Below, in pieces: positions 49,840 to 63,207 of a stretch of DNA of 64,000 nucleotides (position 1 is the first letter of the stretch; the number at the start of each line of letters is the position of its first letter). The position numbers were made by a program, and so were the translations under genes. This stretch comes from Pardosa pseudoannulata. Taxonomy: Eukaryota > Arthropoda > Arachnida > Araneae > Lycosidae. Location: the NCBI GenBank assembly GCA_032207245.1, contig CM063500.1, forward strand, positions 31,916,290 to 31,980,289, read 5' to 3'. Below the pieces are notes generated by a model. That model worked only from the letters and a program-made list of their open reading frames with translations, made no database searches and had not been told where the DNA came from.

Positions 49840-52046
49840 TCGTAGATAAAGATTTTATAATTTGATTATGCTTATATAATGATTTTGCAGATATTTTTTC
49901 CATTGCAGCACCACGATTAAACATACTTCAAATGGAATATAAGGAAACTAGTCGATCGATAAATGCTGTCCTGTTACAATAATCTCAATAAGTGGTCAAT
50001 TTCGGAATTTTAATAAAAATAATTTTCTAGCTGATCAAATTACAAATCTAAACCATTCTCAAATTAATTTAATTACATACACGAAATTTCATCAAAATCA
50101 CTCCAGCCGTTTAGAAATTCTATTAAAATGTTTAGGAGTTCTATTAAAAACACACGGACAGAAGAATTGTATATATAAAGATAAATAAACTGAACATAAG
50201 AAATTTTTATCAGGAAAAGGAAAATACTTTTAAGAATGAAATGAAGCAATATTTTAGGCAATGGAAAAGGCAAACTTCATTACCGCTTCATCCAAAAGGT
50301 TTTAATTTTAATGTTATTATAAAATGTACCATTACATATATTAGAAAAACATAAAAAATGAATTTACAAATAAACTTTCATGCATTTATTATAATTTAAA
50401 TTAAATTTGTCATAAAGAAAACAAGCTTTAGATTTCACGTATCTCAACATTATATTTTGGCTTTACAAGAAACTTAAAAACAAATATATATAACATTAAT
50501 GGAAACAAATATTAGAATTTATCGCTAATATTTAAAATGTGTTATATAATATTTGAATAATCATTTATTTACGTTTCCAAAGCTTGCATTTCATAAAAAT
50601 ATAAGAGTTTATAAAGATATTTATTTTTTTATTTTAAAACATATCTCATATCAACAGGAATATTGTTTTTATTACACAAAACAAAACAAAAAAAAAATTC
50701 TATATATAACTTAAATTCTAAAGATGAATTAAACGTTTAATATGATATATTATACATTTTCTTTTCGAAGTAATATTTTATATAAGTGTTTATAAGTTGA
50801 AATAATCAAGATTTATTCCCTATGCATTAATGGAAACTAATATTAGAATTTATAGCAAATCTTTAAAATGTGTTATTTATTATTTGAATAATCATTTATT
50901 TATGTTTTCCAACCCTTCATAAAAAATAAGAGTTTATGAATATAATTCTTTTATTATTTTAAAATGTATCTCATATCAACAAGAATATTATTTTTATTAC
51001 TAAAACCGAAAAGAAATTTTCTATGTACAGCTTAAGTTCTGAAGATGAATTCAACGTTTAATATGATATATTAAACATTTTCTTTTCGAAATAATATTTT
51101 ATATAAGTATTTATCATTTGAAGTACTCAAGATTTATTTCCTTTGCAAAACTACGAGATAGGTTTATACAGTAAATTATTTATTTTCTCTTGAAATAAAT
51201 TATATATAAATTTTCATTTAAGCTATCATATAAAATGCATTCTAATTTAAAAGCAATAACATAACACATATTGATTTTCAAGTTTTGCAGAAAAAGTAAT
51301 AATTTTGTGTTTCTGCCTCGATATTCAAATACAACATCTAAATTAAAATTTTCATCAATTCAAAAGTTTCTGAATACATTTCTCAAAAGCCGTAAGATTG
51401 GAATGAAAAATGCATCAATAAAACTTTCGCTGAAATTCATCATTTGATCAAATGCCCAATGATAAAGGCTAATTGCTCGTTTTAATCTCACTGAAAAAGA
51501 TCAAGCGTCACAATTTATTTAAGCTTTCTTTTTAAACATATGCTTTCATTACAGTGTTCTTATTTTGCGATGTTTTTGTTTATAGTGTCCAAACCTATTG
51601 ATATTTTTCCGAAAATTTCTACTTCTTGACATAAGGAGAGCATGGATATAATATATTAGTTCTTAATGCTAATTAGATTAGTTGTCAATATATAGAAAAA
51701 CAAAATATATGTTTAAAAATATAATTTTAAAGAAACAGTTAATATGTGTTATTTAATTTTAAAATCTTTGTTAATCTTGTATGATTATGATTATAAAGTG
51801 ATTTTGTGGATATATTTTCCATTGAAGCACCACTATTATTCATACGTCAAATGAAATGTAAAGAAACTAGACGACTCGAAAAATATTGTCCTTTTTTTAA
51901 CTCTGTAAATCCAAAAATTGTAAAATGTTTTAAATAAAATATACATTGGACCATATTAATGGAAAAGCAAGCGAAATATATTTTAAATATACTGAATGCC
52001 ACTACGCGTACAGTCATCACAAACTTAATTAGATTAAATTAAAATT

Positions 52047-52130
52047 CCCACATCTCCCGTACGGGAATTCAGTCCTGAGATTTCTTCACTGAATCCCGTT
52101 GTGCTGACCACTGCGCCACAGATACTTTGG
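52047..52130 (-). other. tRNA-like segment in macrosatellite unit
   Basis: Minus strand: TGTGGCGCAGTGGTCAGCAC resembles a tRNA A box, and ACTGAATTCCCGTACGGGA stands at the B-box position. It does not fold as a complete tRNA and is best read as an old SINE head carried by the satellite. Confidence 0.6.
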
Positions 52131-53115
52131 AAGTGAATGTTCAAGTTGCATTATAATAATGTCAATAAAAGTAAAACTTTGAAATTTTAATAAATATCAT
52201 TTTCTGTCTAATCAAATTATGAATCTAAACCATTCTCGAGTTAACTTAATTACATACACAAAATTTCATAAAAATCAGTCCAACTGTTTAGAAGGAGTTC
52301 TATTACAGACAAACGGGCAGAAGAATTTTATATATAAAGATAAATAAACTGAATATAACTAATTTGTCGCAGGAAAAGAAAAACATTTTTAAAGTTGAAA
52401 TGAAGCACTTTTTTCAAAATTAAAACCACCTTACCATTTCATCAAAGTATTTTAATTCTAACTAAATTATAAACAAAATTGTACCGGAAAATGCCATTAC
52501 ATATATTAGAATGATATAAACAATAAATTTAAAAATAAACATTCTTGCCATTTATTATAATTCCCATTAAATTTGTCATAAATAAAATAAGTTTTAGACT
52601 TCATATATTTCAACATTTTCTTTTAGCTTTGTGAGAAACTTAAAAACAAATATATCAAACATTAATGGAATCAAATAATAAAATTTATCGCAGATCTTTA
52701 AAATGTGTTATTTATAATTTGAATAATAATTTCTTTATATTTCCCAACCCTTGCATTTCATTAAAATATAAGAGATTATAAATATAATTATTTTATTATT
52801 TTAAAAAATATCTCATATCAACAGGAATATAATTTTTGTTACTAAAACGAAAAGAAATTTTCTATCTACATCTGAAATATTAAAAATGAATTCAACGTTT
52901 AATATGATATGTTTAACATTTTCTTTTCGAAATAATATTTTATATATGTGTTTATAAGTTTAAATAATCAAGATTTATTCCCTATACAAAACTATAAGAA
53001 AGGTTTATTCTGTAATTTATTTATTTTATCTTGAAAATAATTATGTATAATATTTCATTTAAGCTATGATATACATTGCATTTTATTTAATAAGCAATAT
53101 ACATAACACATATTG

Positions 53116-53304
53116 GTTTGGTTTGGTTTAGTTTGATTTGGAGCACAACGGTCTACAGTTCTGCACACAAGGGATAATGAGACCGGGACCTACTGCTTAA
53201 AGCCGATTACGAACGGCTACGAAGATCCATGCTATAGTGGGTTTCGAACCCACGAACTGTGATACCAACGATCAGCACCATAACCAACCGGCCAGCGTTC
53301 GGCC
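53116..53304 (-). mobile_element. SINE-A inserted in a macrosatellite unit
   Basis: On the minus strand: head GGCCGAACGCTGGCCGGTTG, B-box region GTGGGTTCGAAACCC, body TAATCGGCTTTAAGCAGTAG and a tail of CCAAACCAAACC. Target duplication TAACACATATTG at 53,104-53,115 and 53,305-53,316. The other macrosatellite units read ACATAACACATATTGATTTT without interruption, so the empty site is visible in the same array. Confidence 0.93.
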
Positions 53305-54090
53305 TAACACATATTGAATTTCATATTTGACAGAAAAAGTAATCATTCTATGTTTCTGTCTCCATATTCGAATACAACATCTAAATTAAAATTTTCCACA
53401 ATTCAAAAGTTTCTGAATACATTTGTCAAAAGCAGTAAGATTAGAATGAAAAATGAAAGATGCATAAATAAAACTTTCGCTTAAATTCACCATTTGAGCA
53501 AATGCCAAATGATAACGGCTAATTGCTCGTTTTTGTCTCACTGAAAAAGATCAAGCGTCACAATTTATTTATGTTTTCTTTTTAAGCATATGCTTTTCTT
53601 ACAGTGATCTCATTTTGCGCTTTTTGTGTTAACAGTGTCAAAACCTTTTGATATTTTTCCCCAAATACCCACTCCTTGACATAACGAGAGCACGAATATT
53701 ATATATGAGTTCTTAATGGTAATTAGATTAGTTTTCATTAAATATAAAAACAAAATATATGTTTAAAAATATTATTTTAACGAAACTGTTACTATGTGAT
53801 ATTTAATTTAAAACTTTTTTTAATGTTATGTGATTATTCGCATGTAGTGATTTTGAGGATATTTTTTTCCATGCAGCACCACGATTACGCAAACTTTAAA
53901 TGTAATATAAAAAAACTCGACTATCTGACAAATGTTGTCCTGTTTTAATCTGTAAATATAAAAGTTATAAAATATTTTAAATAAACTATAAATTTGACTT
54001 TATTTATGGAAAAGTAAGCAAAAAATATTTTAAATATACTGAATGCCACTATGCCTACAGTCATCCCAAACGTAATTAGATTAAATTAAA

Positions 54091-54178
54091 ATTCCCACAT
54101 GTCCCGTACGGGAATTTAATCCTGGGATTTTTTCCATTGAAGCCCGTAGCACTGACCACTGCGCCACAGATACTTTGG
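54091..54178 (-). other. tRNA-like segment in macrosatellite unit
   Basis: Second copy of the tRNA-like piece: minus strand TGTGGCGCAGTGGTCAGTGC, then CAGGATTAAATTCCCGTAC. Same position in the unit as at 52.05 kb. Confidence 0.6.
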
Positions 54179-55944
54179 CAGAGAAGGTTTCAAGCAGCAT
54201 TAAAATGATCTCAATAAACTTGAAAATTTGGAATTTTAATAACAATTATTTTCTGTCTAATCAAATTGTGAATCTAAACCATTCTCCAGTCAACTTAATT
54301 ACACAAAATTTCATCAAAATCAGTCCAACCGTTTAAGAGGAGATTTATAACAAACATATGGACAGAAGAATTTTATATATAAAGATAAATAAACTGAATA
54401 TAAATAATTTGCCACAGAAAAATGAATATATTTTTAAGAATGGAATGAAGCAATTTTTTACAAAATTAAAAAGGTAAACCATCTTACCATTTCATCAAAA
54501 AGTTTTTCATTTTAAGTTATTATAAACAAAATTGTACCTGAAAATGCTAATACATATATTACAGTAATATAAACAATGAATTTTCAAATAAACTTTTATG
54601 TCATTTATTATAATTTCTATTAAATTTGTCATGAACAAAATAAGCTTTAGATTTCATATATCTCAACATTTTCTTTTAGCTTTAAAAGAAATTCAAAAAC
54701 ATATATATAAAACATTAATGGAAACAAATATTAGAATTTATTGCAAATTTTTAATATGTGTTATTTAATATTTGAATAATCATTTATTTTTGTTTTCCAA
54801 CACTTGCGCTTCATAAAAATATAAGAGTTTATAAATATAATCCTTTTATTATTTTAAAATGTATCTCATATCAACAGGAATATTATTTTTATTACTAAAA
54901 CAAAAATAAAATTTTCTATGTACAACTTAAGCTTTGAAGTGGAATTCAAATTTTAATATGATATATTAAACATATTCTTTTCGAAATAATATTTTACATA
55001 AGTGTTTATCATTTGAAATAATCAAGATTTATTCCCTATGCAAAACTATAAAATAGGTTTATTCCGTAATTTATTTATTTTCTCTTGAAAATAATTATAT
55101 ATAAATTTTTGTTTTATTTATGATATACAATGCGTTTTATTTCATAAACAATATACATAACACATATTGATTTTCAAATTTTGCAGAAAAAAGTAATCAT
55201 TCTGTGTTTCTGCCTCAATATTCGAATAGATCTAAATTAAAATTTTCATCAATTCAAAAGTTTCTGAATACATTTGTCAAAAGCAGTAAGAATGGAATGA
55301 AAACTGAAAAAAATGCCTAAATAAAACTTCCGCTGAAATTCACCATTTGATCAAATTCCAAATGATAACGGCTAATTGCTCGTTTTAGTCTCACAGAAAA
55401 ATATCAAGCGCCACAATTTATTTATATTTTCTTTTTAAACATATGCTTTCATTACAGTGCTCTCATTTTGCCCTTTTTTGTTTTGAGTGTCAAAACCAAT
55501 TGATATTTTTCCGAAAATATCCAGTCCTTGATATAAGGAGAGCATTGACATTATATATTAGTTCTTAAGGCTAATTAGATTAGTTGTCATTAAATATAAA
55601 AACAAAATATATGTTTAAAAATATAATTTTAATGAAACTGTTATTATGTATTATTTAATGTTAAATTTTTTGTTAATATTATGTGATTATCGTTGTGTAG
55701 TGATTTTGTGGATATTTTTACTATTGCAGCACCACGATTACGCATACTTCAAATGAAATATAAAGAACCTAGACGACTCGACAAATGTTGTTGTGTTTTA
55801 ACGCTGTAAATACAAAAATTGTAAAATATTTTAAATAAACTATTAATTGGATAGTATTAATGGAAAAGTAAGCAAAAATATTTTAAATATAATAAATGCC
55901 ACTAAGCACACAGTAATCACAATAGTAATTGGATTAAATTAATA

Positions 55945-56029
55945 TTCCCACATCTTACGTAAATTGATTCAATCCGTGGACACTTTACTGAGCCAGCTGC
56001 GCTGACCACTGCACCACATATACTTTGGT
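55945..56029 (-). other. tRNA-like segment in macrosatellite unit, most degraded
   Basis: Minus strand TGTGGTGCAGTGGTCAGCGC keeps the A-box-like part. The B-box side has lost the CCCGTACGGG stem seen in the sister copies. Confidence 0.5.
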
Positions 56030-58109
56030 AGTGAAGGTTTCAAGTGGCATTATAATAATCTCAATAAGAGTGAAAATTTGGAATTTTAACAAAAATCATT
56101 TTCTGTCTATTCAAATTGTAAATCTAAACCATTCTCGAGTCAGCTTAAATACATACACAAAATTTCATCAAAATCAGTCTCGCCATTTAGGAGGAGTTGT
56201 ATTACAGACAAATGAACAGAAGAATTTTATATATAAAGATAAATAAACAGAATATAACTAATTTGTCTCAGTAAAAGAAAAAGATTTTTAAGAAAGAAAT
56301 GAAGCATTTTTTTTTCAAAATGAAAAATTTAAACCACCTTACCGCTTCATCAAAACGTTTTTAAATTTAAAACTATTATAAACAAAATTGTATCTGAAAA
56401 TGACATTACATATATTAGAATGATATATTCAAATAATTTACAAATAAACTTTCATGTCATTTATTATAATTTCCATTAAATTTCTCATAATCAAAAAAAG
56501 CTTTAGATTTCATATATCTCAATATTTTCTTTTAGCTTTTTAAAAAACTTAAAAACAAATATATCAAACATTAATGGAAATAAATATTAAAATTTATCAC
56601 AAATCTTTAAAATGTGTTATTTATTATTTGAATAACCATTTATTTGTGTTTTCCAACCCTTGCATTTCATAAAAATATAAGTGTTTATAAATATATTTCT
56701 CTTTTATTTTAAAACGTATCTCATATACACAGGAATATAGTTTTTATTACTAAAACAAAAAGGAAATTTTCTATGTACAGCTTAAGATTAATTCAATATT
56801 TAATATGATATATTAAATATTTTCTTTTCAAAGTAATATTTTATATAAGTGTTTATAAGTTGAAATAATCAAGGTTTATTCCCTATGCATTAATGGAAAC
56901 AAATATTAGAATTTATCGCAAATCTTTAAAATGTGTGATTTATTATTTGAATAATAATTTATTTATGTCTTCCAACCCTTCATAAAAAAAGAAGAATTTA
57001 AAAATATAATTCTTTTATTATTTTAAAAAGTATCTCATATTAAAAAAATATTATTTTTATTACTGAAAAAAATAAATTTTCAATGTACAGCCTAAAGTCT
57101 GAAAGTGAATTTAACGTTTAATATGATATATTAAACATTTTCTTTTCGAAATAATATTTTATATAAGTATTTATAACTTGAAATAATGAAGATTTATTAT
57201 TTTTGCAAGACTATAGGATATATTTATTCTGTAATTTATTCATTTTCTCTTGAAAATAATTATATATAAATTTTCATTTAAGCTATGGTATACAATGCAT
57301 TCTATTTCATAATCAATAACATAACACATATTGATTTTCATATTTGGCAGAAAAAGTAATCATTCTATGTTTATGCCTTCATATTCGAATACAACATCTA
57401 AATTTAAATTTTCCTCAAATGAAAAGTTTCTGAATACATTTGTGAACAGCAGTAAAATTAGAATGAAAAATGAAAAATGCATAAATAACACTTTCACTGA
57501 AATTCACCATTTGAACAAATGCCAAATGATAACGGCTAATTGCTTGTTTTAGTATCACTGAAAAAGATCAAGCGTCACAAATTATTTACGATTTCTTTTT
57601 AAACATATGCTTTCATTACAGCGCTCTCATTTTGAGCATTTTTGTACTAATAGTGTCAAAACCGATTGATATTTTTCCGAAAATATCCACTGCTTGAAAT
57701 AAGGAGAGCAAGGATATTATATATTAGTTCTTAATGCTAATTAGATTAGTTGTCATTAAATATAAAAACAAAATATATGTTTAAAAATATAATTTTAACG
57801 AAACTATTATTATGTAATATTTAAATTTAAAATCTTGTTAATATTATGTGATTATGCTTATAAAATGATTTTGTGGATATTTTTTCCATTGCAGCATATC
57901 TATTACGCATACTTCAAATGAAATATAAAGAAACCCGACGACTCAACAAATGTTTTCCTGTTTTAACGCTGTAAATCCAAAAATTTTAAAATATTTTAAA
58001 TAAACAATAAATTGGATCGAATTAACTGAAACGTAAGCAAAAATATTTTAAATATACTGAATGCCACTACACGTACAGTCATCACAAATGTAATTAGATT
58101 AAGTTAAAA

Positions 58110-58195
58110 TTCCCACATCTCCCGTACGGGAATTCAATCCTGGGATTTCTTCACTGAAGCCCGTTACGCTGACCACTGCGCCACAGATATTTTGA
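58110..58195 (-). other. tRNA-like segment in macrosatellite unit
   Basis: Minus strand TGTGGCGCAGTGGTCAGCGT, then CCCAGGATTGAATTCCCGTA. This is the copy closest to a real tRNA A/B-box arrangement. Confidence 0.6.
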
Positions 58196-59560
58196 GAGTT
58201 AAATTTTCAATCGGCATTATAATAATCTCAGAAAGCGTGGTAATTGTGAATTTTACTAAAAATCATTTACAACGGATCAAGTTGTGAATCTAAATCATTC
58301 TCGAGTCAACTTAATTACATACACAAAATTTCATCAAAATCCCACCGGTCGTTTAGGAGGACTTCTATTAAAAACAAACCGACAGAAGATTTTCATATAT
58401 AAAGAAAAATAATCTGAATATAAGAAAATTTTATCAGTAAAAGAAAAATATTTTCAAGAATGGAATGAAGCATTTTTTTACACAATGGGAAAAGTAAAGT
58501 AAACCATCTTACCGTTAAATACAAAAGTTTTTAATTTTAAAGTTATAAACAAAACTGCACCTGAAAATGCTATTACATCCATTAGAATAATATAAACAAT
58601 TAATTTGCAAATAAACTTTCATGTCATTTATTATAATTTCCATTAAATTTCTCATAAACAAAATAAGCTTTAGATTTCATTTATCTCAACATTTTCTTTT
58701 AGCTTTATAGGGAATGAAAAAAAATATATATCAAACATTAATTGAAAACAATTATAAAATGTATCGCAAATCTTTAAAATGTGTTATTTTATATTTGAAT
58801 AACCATTTATTTGTGTTTTCTAATCCTTGCATTTCATAAAAATATAAGAGTTTATAAGTATAATTCTTTTATTATTTTAAAACGTGTTTCATATCAACAG
58901 GAATATTATTTTTAATACTAAAACAAAATAGGCATTTTCTATGTACAGTTTACGCTCTAAAAATGAATTCAAAGTATAATATGACATATTAAACATTTTC
59001 TTTTCGAAATAATATTTTATATAAGTTTTTATACGTTGAAATAATCAAGATTTATTTCCTATGCAAGATACGTTTACTCTGTAATTTATTTATTTTCTCT
59101 TGAAAATAATTATATACAAATTTTCGTTTAGGCTATGATATACAACGCATTCTATTTCATACGCAAAATACATAACACATATTGATTTTCATTTTTTGCA
59201 GGAAAAAATATTCATTCTATGTTTCTGCCTCGATATACGAACACAAAATCTAAATTAAAATTTTTCTCAATTGAACAGTTTCTGAATACATTTGTCAAAA
59301 GCAGTAAGATTGGAATGAAAAATGAAAAATGCATAAATAAAACTTTCGCTGAAATTCACTATTTGATCAAATGCCAAAGGATAACGGCTAATTGCTCGTT
59401 TTAGTCTCACTGAAAAAGATTAAGCGTCACGTTTTATTTAAGTTTTCTTTTTAAACGTATGTTTTCATATCAATCCTCTCATTTTGCGCTTTTTTGTTTT
59501 GAGTGTCAAAACCGATTGATATTTTTTCGGAAAATAACCACTTGAATACAAAAAATGATT

Positions 59561-61136
59561 ATATATATAGTTATAATCTAATTAGAAGTTGTTTTTAATA
59601 ATATAAAAAAAATATTTTTAAAAATTTTAACAACTCTTATAATGTAATTATTTTAATTTTAAAATTAATTAGAAACATAATGTGATTATGCTTATTGTAT
59701 ACAATTATATATTTTTTTCCATTGCAAAAGATTAACATATAAATGTTAATATAAAGAAAATAGACGACTCGACAATTATCCCGTAATATATTTATAAAAT
59801 CAATAATTTTTTTTTTTTGTTTTTTTGTTTTCTCATACAAAAATATTTTAAATATTGACATACTATATATATAAAGAAAATTGATTAAATAAAATTTTAC
59901 ACATTGTAACAAAATCTAACATAATTTCATAACACGTCACACTAAAAGTTAACTAAAAAATAATCATAAAATATTCATTTTAATATTTCTATATTTTAAA
60001 TATTCAATATTTTATCTTAATTTATATTTAAAATAGATAATCTATAGAATCTAAATTATTAATAAATATTTTTATTTGTAGAAGATTTTTTATATTTTAA
60101 AATATGAAGATTTTTTTTAAAATAAAAGTAATATTTTTACAAGAAAAGATGAAATAAATAAATATTTATTTTCTTTAAACATTCACAAATGATAAATATA
60201 CAAACAAAATGAAACAACATTTATTTAATAACAAATTTTATAATTTATTTTATATTAGTTATTTAAACAATTATATACATAATTTATTTTGATATATAAA
60301 CTTTTCATATCAATATATAAAAAAATTTATTAATAAAATTAAATAATCAAATTTAGATTTTGTTTTACATTTATTACTTAAAAATAAATAATTTCAAAAT
60401 TTATTATAATATATGCATATTTAAAAAATGTTTTTAAATTATCTATATTAAAGTAAATTAAATATTATAATATTTTTTATAATTTTATATTATATTTTTT
60501 ATATTTTATATGGATATTAAATAAATGATATTTAATAGTTATAATATTATTTAAAATTTTATTTTATAATAAAAATATACATATATAATAGTAATAAAAT
60601 GAAAAAAAATTATATTTGTTTATTTTTTTATACTTAAAAAAATTGATTTTTTTTAATTTTAATTAATTATTATTATATAATTTATTTTTAAATTGAATAT
60701 TATATAATATTAATTTTATTTTCTATTTTTAATTGATTTTTTTTGTTTTATTTTTTTAATTTATAATTCATTAAATATAGTAATATAATTTACTTATATA
60801 AAAAATGATTAAAAATATATTTTTAATAATTATTATTGCATTTTTGTTTTTTATTTTTTTTTTATTTTTTTTATTTAATTCTTGTTCTTTTTTTTTTTTT
60901 TTTTATTTTTTTTTTTATTTTTTTTTTTTTTTTTTTGTTTTTTTTTTTGTTTTTTTATTTAGATATTTGATATTTTTGTTTGTTTTGTTTTTTTAATGAT
61001 TAAAATTTATTTATTTTTTAAATGAATTTTATTGATTATAGAATATTTGTAATTAAATAAATAAATAATGAAAATAATAAAAAAAATAATGTAAAATAAA
61101 AAAAAAAAAATTTGTTTGATCAATAAAATTGTAAGA
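59561..61136. repeat. AT-only degenerate zone over a macrosatellite unit and a piggyBac 5' end
   Basis: Recognisable macrosatellite blocks persist to about 59,780 (TTTTTTCCATTGCA, AGACGACTCGACAA) but with many small deletions. From about 59,990 to 61,130 the sequence is nearly all A and T, ending in long T runs (60,886-60,960). By unit spacing, the rest of the macrosatellite unit and then the 5' end of the piggyBac element should lie here, but neither can be read. Confidence 0.7.
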
Positions 61137-62443
61137 TAAACTTAATCTCTTACTCTCATGCTTGGTTGAAATTTGTTTAGTGTTTAGTGCTGCATGCAGC
61201 TCTATTTCTTTTCTGCTAAGAATTTGGATACTTTACTCTGCATTTTGCTTCTGTAAAAATGCCACGCAAATTTTTAACAGACCAAGACGCTCTCGAATAT
61301 ATGAGTTCTTTAAATGATGAGGAATTGATGATCCTGAAATTGATATTGTTCCTGCTAATCCAGACTCTGTTAGTGATGAAGAAGAAATAGATGATTCAGC
61401 CACAAAATGTGAAAAGCCAGGAATGCATGATGGACTAAAAATTTAAGATACTGCTGGTATTGAAATTTTATCAAATAACTATAAAGAATGTCATCTCCCC
61501 CCCCAAAAAAAAACCCAGTGGGTAAAACGTCAACAAAAATTTGATTTATTAAGAGATTCAATTTCAACACAAGATTATGAAATTATAAGCGTGGTTGCAG
61601 GAAAAACTTCAGTTGAACTCTTGCACATGATGGTTCATGGCATAATATCTGTTACTGAAACAGAAACAAATCGGTATGCAGCTTCCCCTCCTCCCCAAAA
61701 AACACATTCTTTGAGCATTACAGAAACAGAACTCAAGCAGTTTCTAGGTGTCAATTTATTTAGTAGGTAATATTAGTTATCACGCGAAAAAATGTACTGG
61801 GAAAATGCTCCAGACACTGGACCTACATTAGTGAGTAACGCTATGTCCAGAAAACGGTATAATAACACCAAGCCCTTTATTCAATTTAACGATAATTCTT
61901 CAATTGATCCATACGATCGTTATTATAAAATTCGACCTCTTTATGACAAAATCAACATAACCTTGAAGCAGTTTGGTATATTTTCTGAAAATATCACCAT
62001 CGATGAAAGAATGGTAAGATATTTAGGAAGGCACATTTACAAGATTTTCATGAAAAATAAACCTTTAAAATTTGGATATAAATTATGTATGTTAGCATCG
62101 TACAATGAATATCCTTTTTTTTTACTATCCCTTATCAAAGATCATAGTTCATAAACTGTAAGAAAAAACCAACAACAGTCTGCTTAAAATGTAATGTTGG
62201 ACTTTACATTTACTCTTTCTACAATTTTCACCTATTAATCAGCCTAATGAGATGAAAGTGATATTTGTTAAATTTTAGTAGTGTATTGGACCATTGTCCT
62301 ATTTATAGGACAGCTAATTACTTAAAAAAATGAAAACATTTTTTCAAAATTTTGGTTTTATATGCTTAATTACACCATATTAATGATATGGATGAAGTTT
62401 TATTAACTTACAGAAATATTCAGTTGGTGTGGTACAATATGGG
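61137..62443 (+). mobile_element. piggyBac-type element, internally deleted, 5' end unreadable
   Basis: The right end is clear: TTAA at 62,444-62,447 preceded inward by CCCATATTGTACCACACC on the minus strand, plus the subterminal hairpin TGTCCTATTTATAGGACA (about 62,296-62,313). It matches the element at 21,697-22,549. After the TTAA the macrosatellite resumes in phase, so the element inserted into a satellite unit. The 5' terminus is not visible. From unit spacing it should lie near 60,780, inside the AT-only zone. Confidence 0.85.
61259..62255 (+). pseudogene. piggyBac transposase pseudogene
   Basis: The start is MPRKFLTDQDALEYM at 61,259. After one frameshift the acidic N-terminus follows (DDPEIDIVPANPDSVSDEEE). 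Then come a stop, KRQQKFDLLRDSIS and ITETELKQFLGVNLF. The longest intact frame, 61,792-62,154, contains MYWENAPDTGPTLVSNAMSR, FIQFNDNSSIDPYDRYYKIR and ITIDERMVRYLGRH, the region with the first catalytic Asp of the family. It then jumps straight to the C-terminal Cys-rich end (CKKKPTTVCLKCNVGLY) and a stop at 62,253-62,255. About 330 codons remain of the ~560-600 usual for the family. The second and third catalytic Asp are deleted, so it cannot be active. The minus-strand frame at 61,370-61,570 is a shadow. Confidence 0.88.
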
Positions 62444-62447
62444 TTAA

Positions 62448-63207
62448 ACTTTAAAAATAAATTCAGCGTTTAATATGATATATTTAACATTTTCTTTTCA
62501 AAATATTATTCTATATAAGTATATATAAGATGAAATAATCAAGATTTATTCCCTATGAAAAACTATAAGATAGGTTTATTCTGTAATTTATTTATTTTCC
62601 CTTGAAAATGATTATATATAAATTTTCATTTACGCTATGATATACAATGCAATGTATTTCATAAGCAATAACATAACACATATTGATTTTCATGTTTTGC
62701 AAAAAAAGTAATCATTCTGTGTTCCTGCATCCATATTTGAATTCAACATCTAAATTAAAATTTTCCTCAATTCAAATGTTTCTGAATACATTGTAAGATT
62801 GGAATGAAAAATGACAAATGCATAAATAAAACTTTCGCTGAAATTCACCATTTGATCAAATGCCAAATGATAGCGACTAATTGCTCGTTTTAGTCTCACT
62901 GAAAAAGATCAAGCGTCACAATTTATTTACATTTACTTTTTAAACATATGCTTTCATTACAGTGTTCTTATTTTGCACTTTTTTTTTGTTTTGAGTGTCA
63001 AAACCTATTGATATTTTTTTCTAACCTAATGATATTTTATCCACTCCTTGACATAAGGAGATCATGGATATTAAACATTAGTTCTTAAAGCTAATTAGAT
63101 TATTTTTCATTAAAGATAAAATTAAAAATATATGTTTAAAAATATATTTTCAACGAAAGAGTTACTAAGTACTATTAAATTTTAAAATATTTTTTTAATA
63201 TTATGTA
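62448..63207. repeat. final partial macrosatellite unit
   Basis: Continues the ~1.85-kb unit after the piggyBac element: CAGCGTTTAATATGATATAT, then ACACATATTGATTTTCATG, TTTCTGAATACATTG and the GATCAAGCGTCACAATTTA block. It is cut at 63,207 by the family H copy. Confidence 0.9.

Larger units (their letters stand above)
49840..59560. repeat. macrosatellite array, ~1.85-kb unit, 5+ copies
   Basis: The block GATTTTGTGGATATTTTTTC recurs near 49,881, 51,800, 53,849, 55,702, 57,867 and (degraded) 59,702. The block TTTCTGAATACATTTGTCAA recurs near 51,368, 53,411, 55,261, 57,428, 59,280 and 62,780. The basic period is about 1,850 bp once the SINE at 53,116-53,304 is removed. The first and fourth intervals contain a ~320-bp internal duplication (ATTAATGGAAACAAATATTA appears twice). 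The first unit lacks the ~250-bp tRNA-like part. Each unit holds a tRNA-like segment, a conserved AATCAGTCCAACCGTTTA/GGAGTTCTATTA block and a ~60-codon frame. A final partial unit lies at 62,448-63,207. Confidence 0.93.

Noticed and set aside
56025..56246. 73-codon plus frame
   Set aside because: Overlaps the tRNA-like segment and the retroposon-like tail of a macrosatellite unit. Sister units do not keep it open.
61370..61570. 66-codon minus-strand frame
   Set aside because: Antisense to the piggyBac transposase reading, whose motifs are clear on the plus strand.
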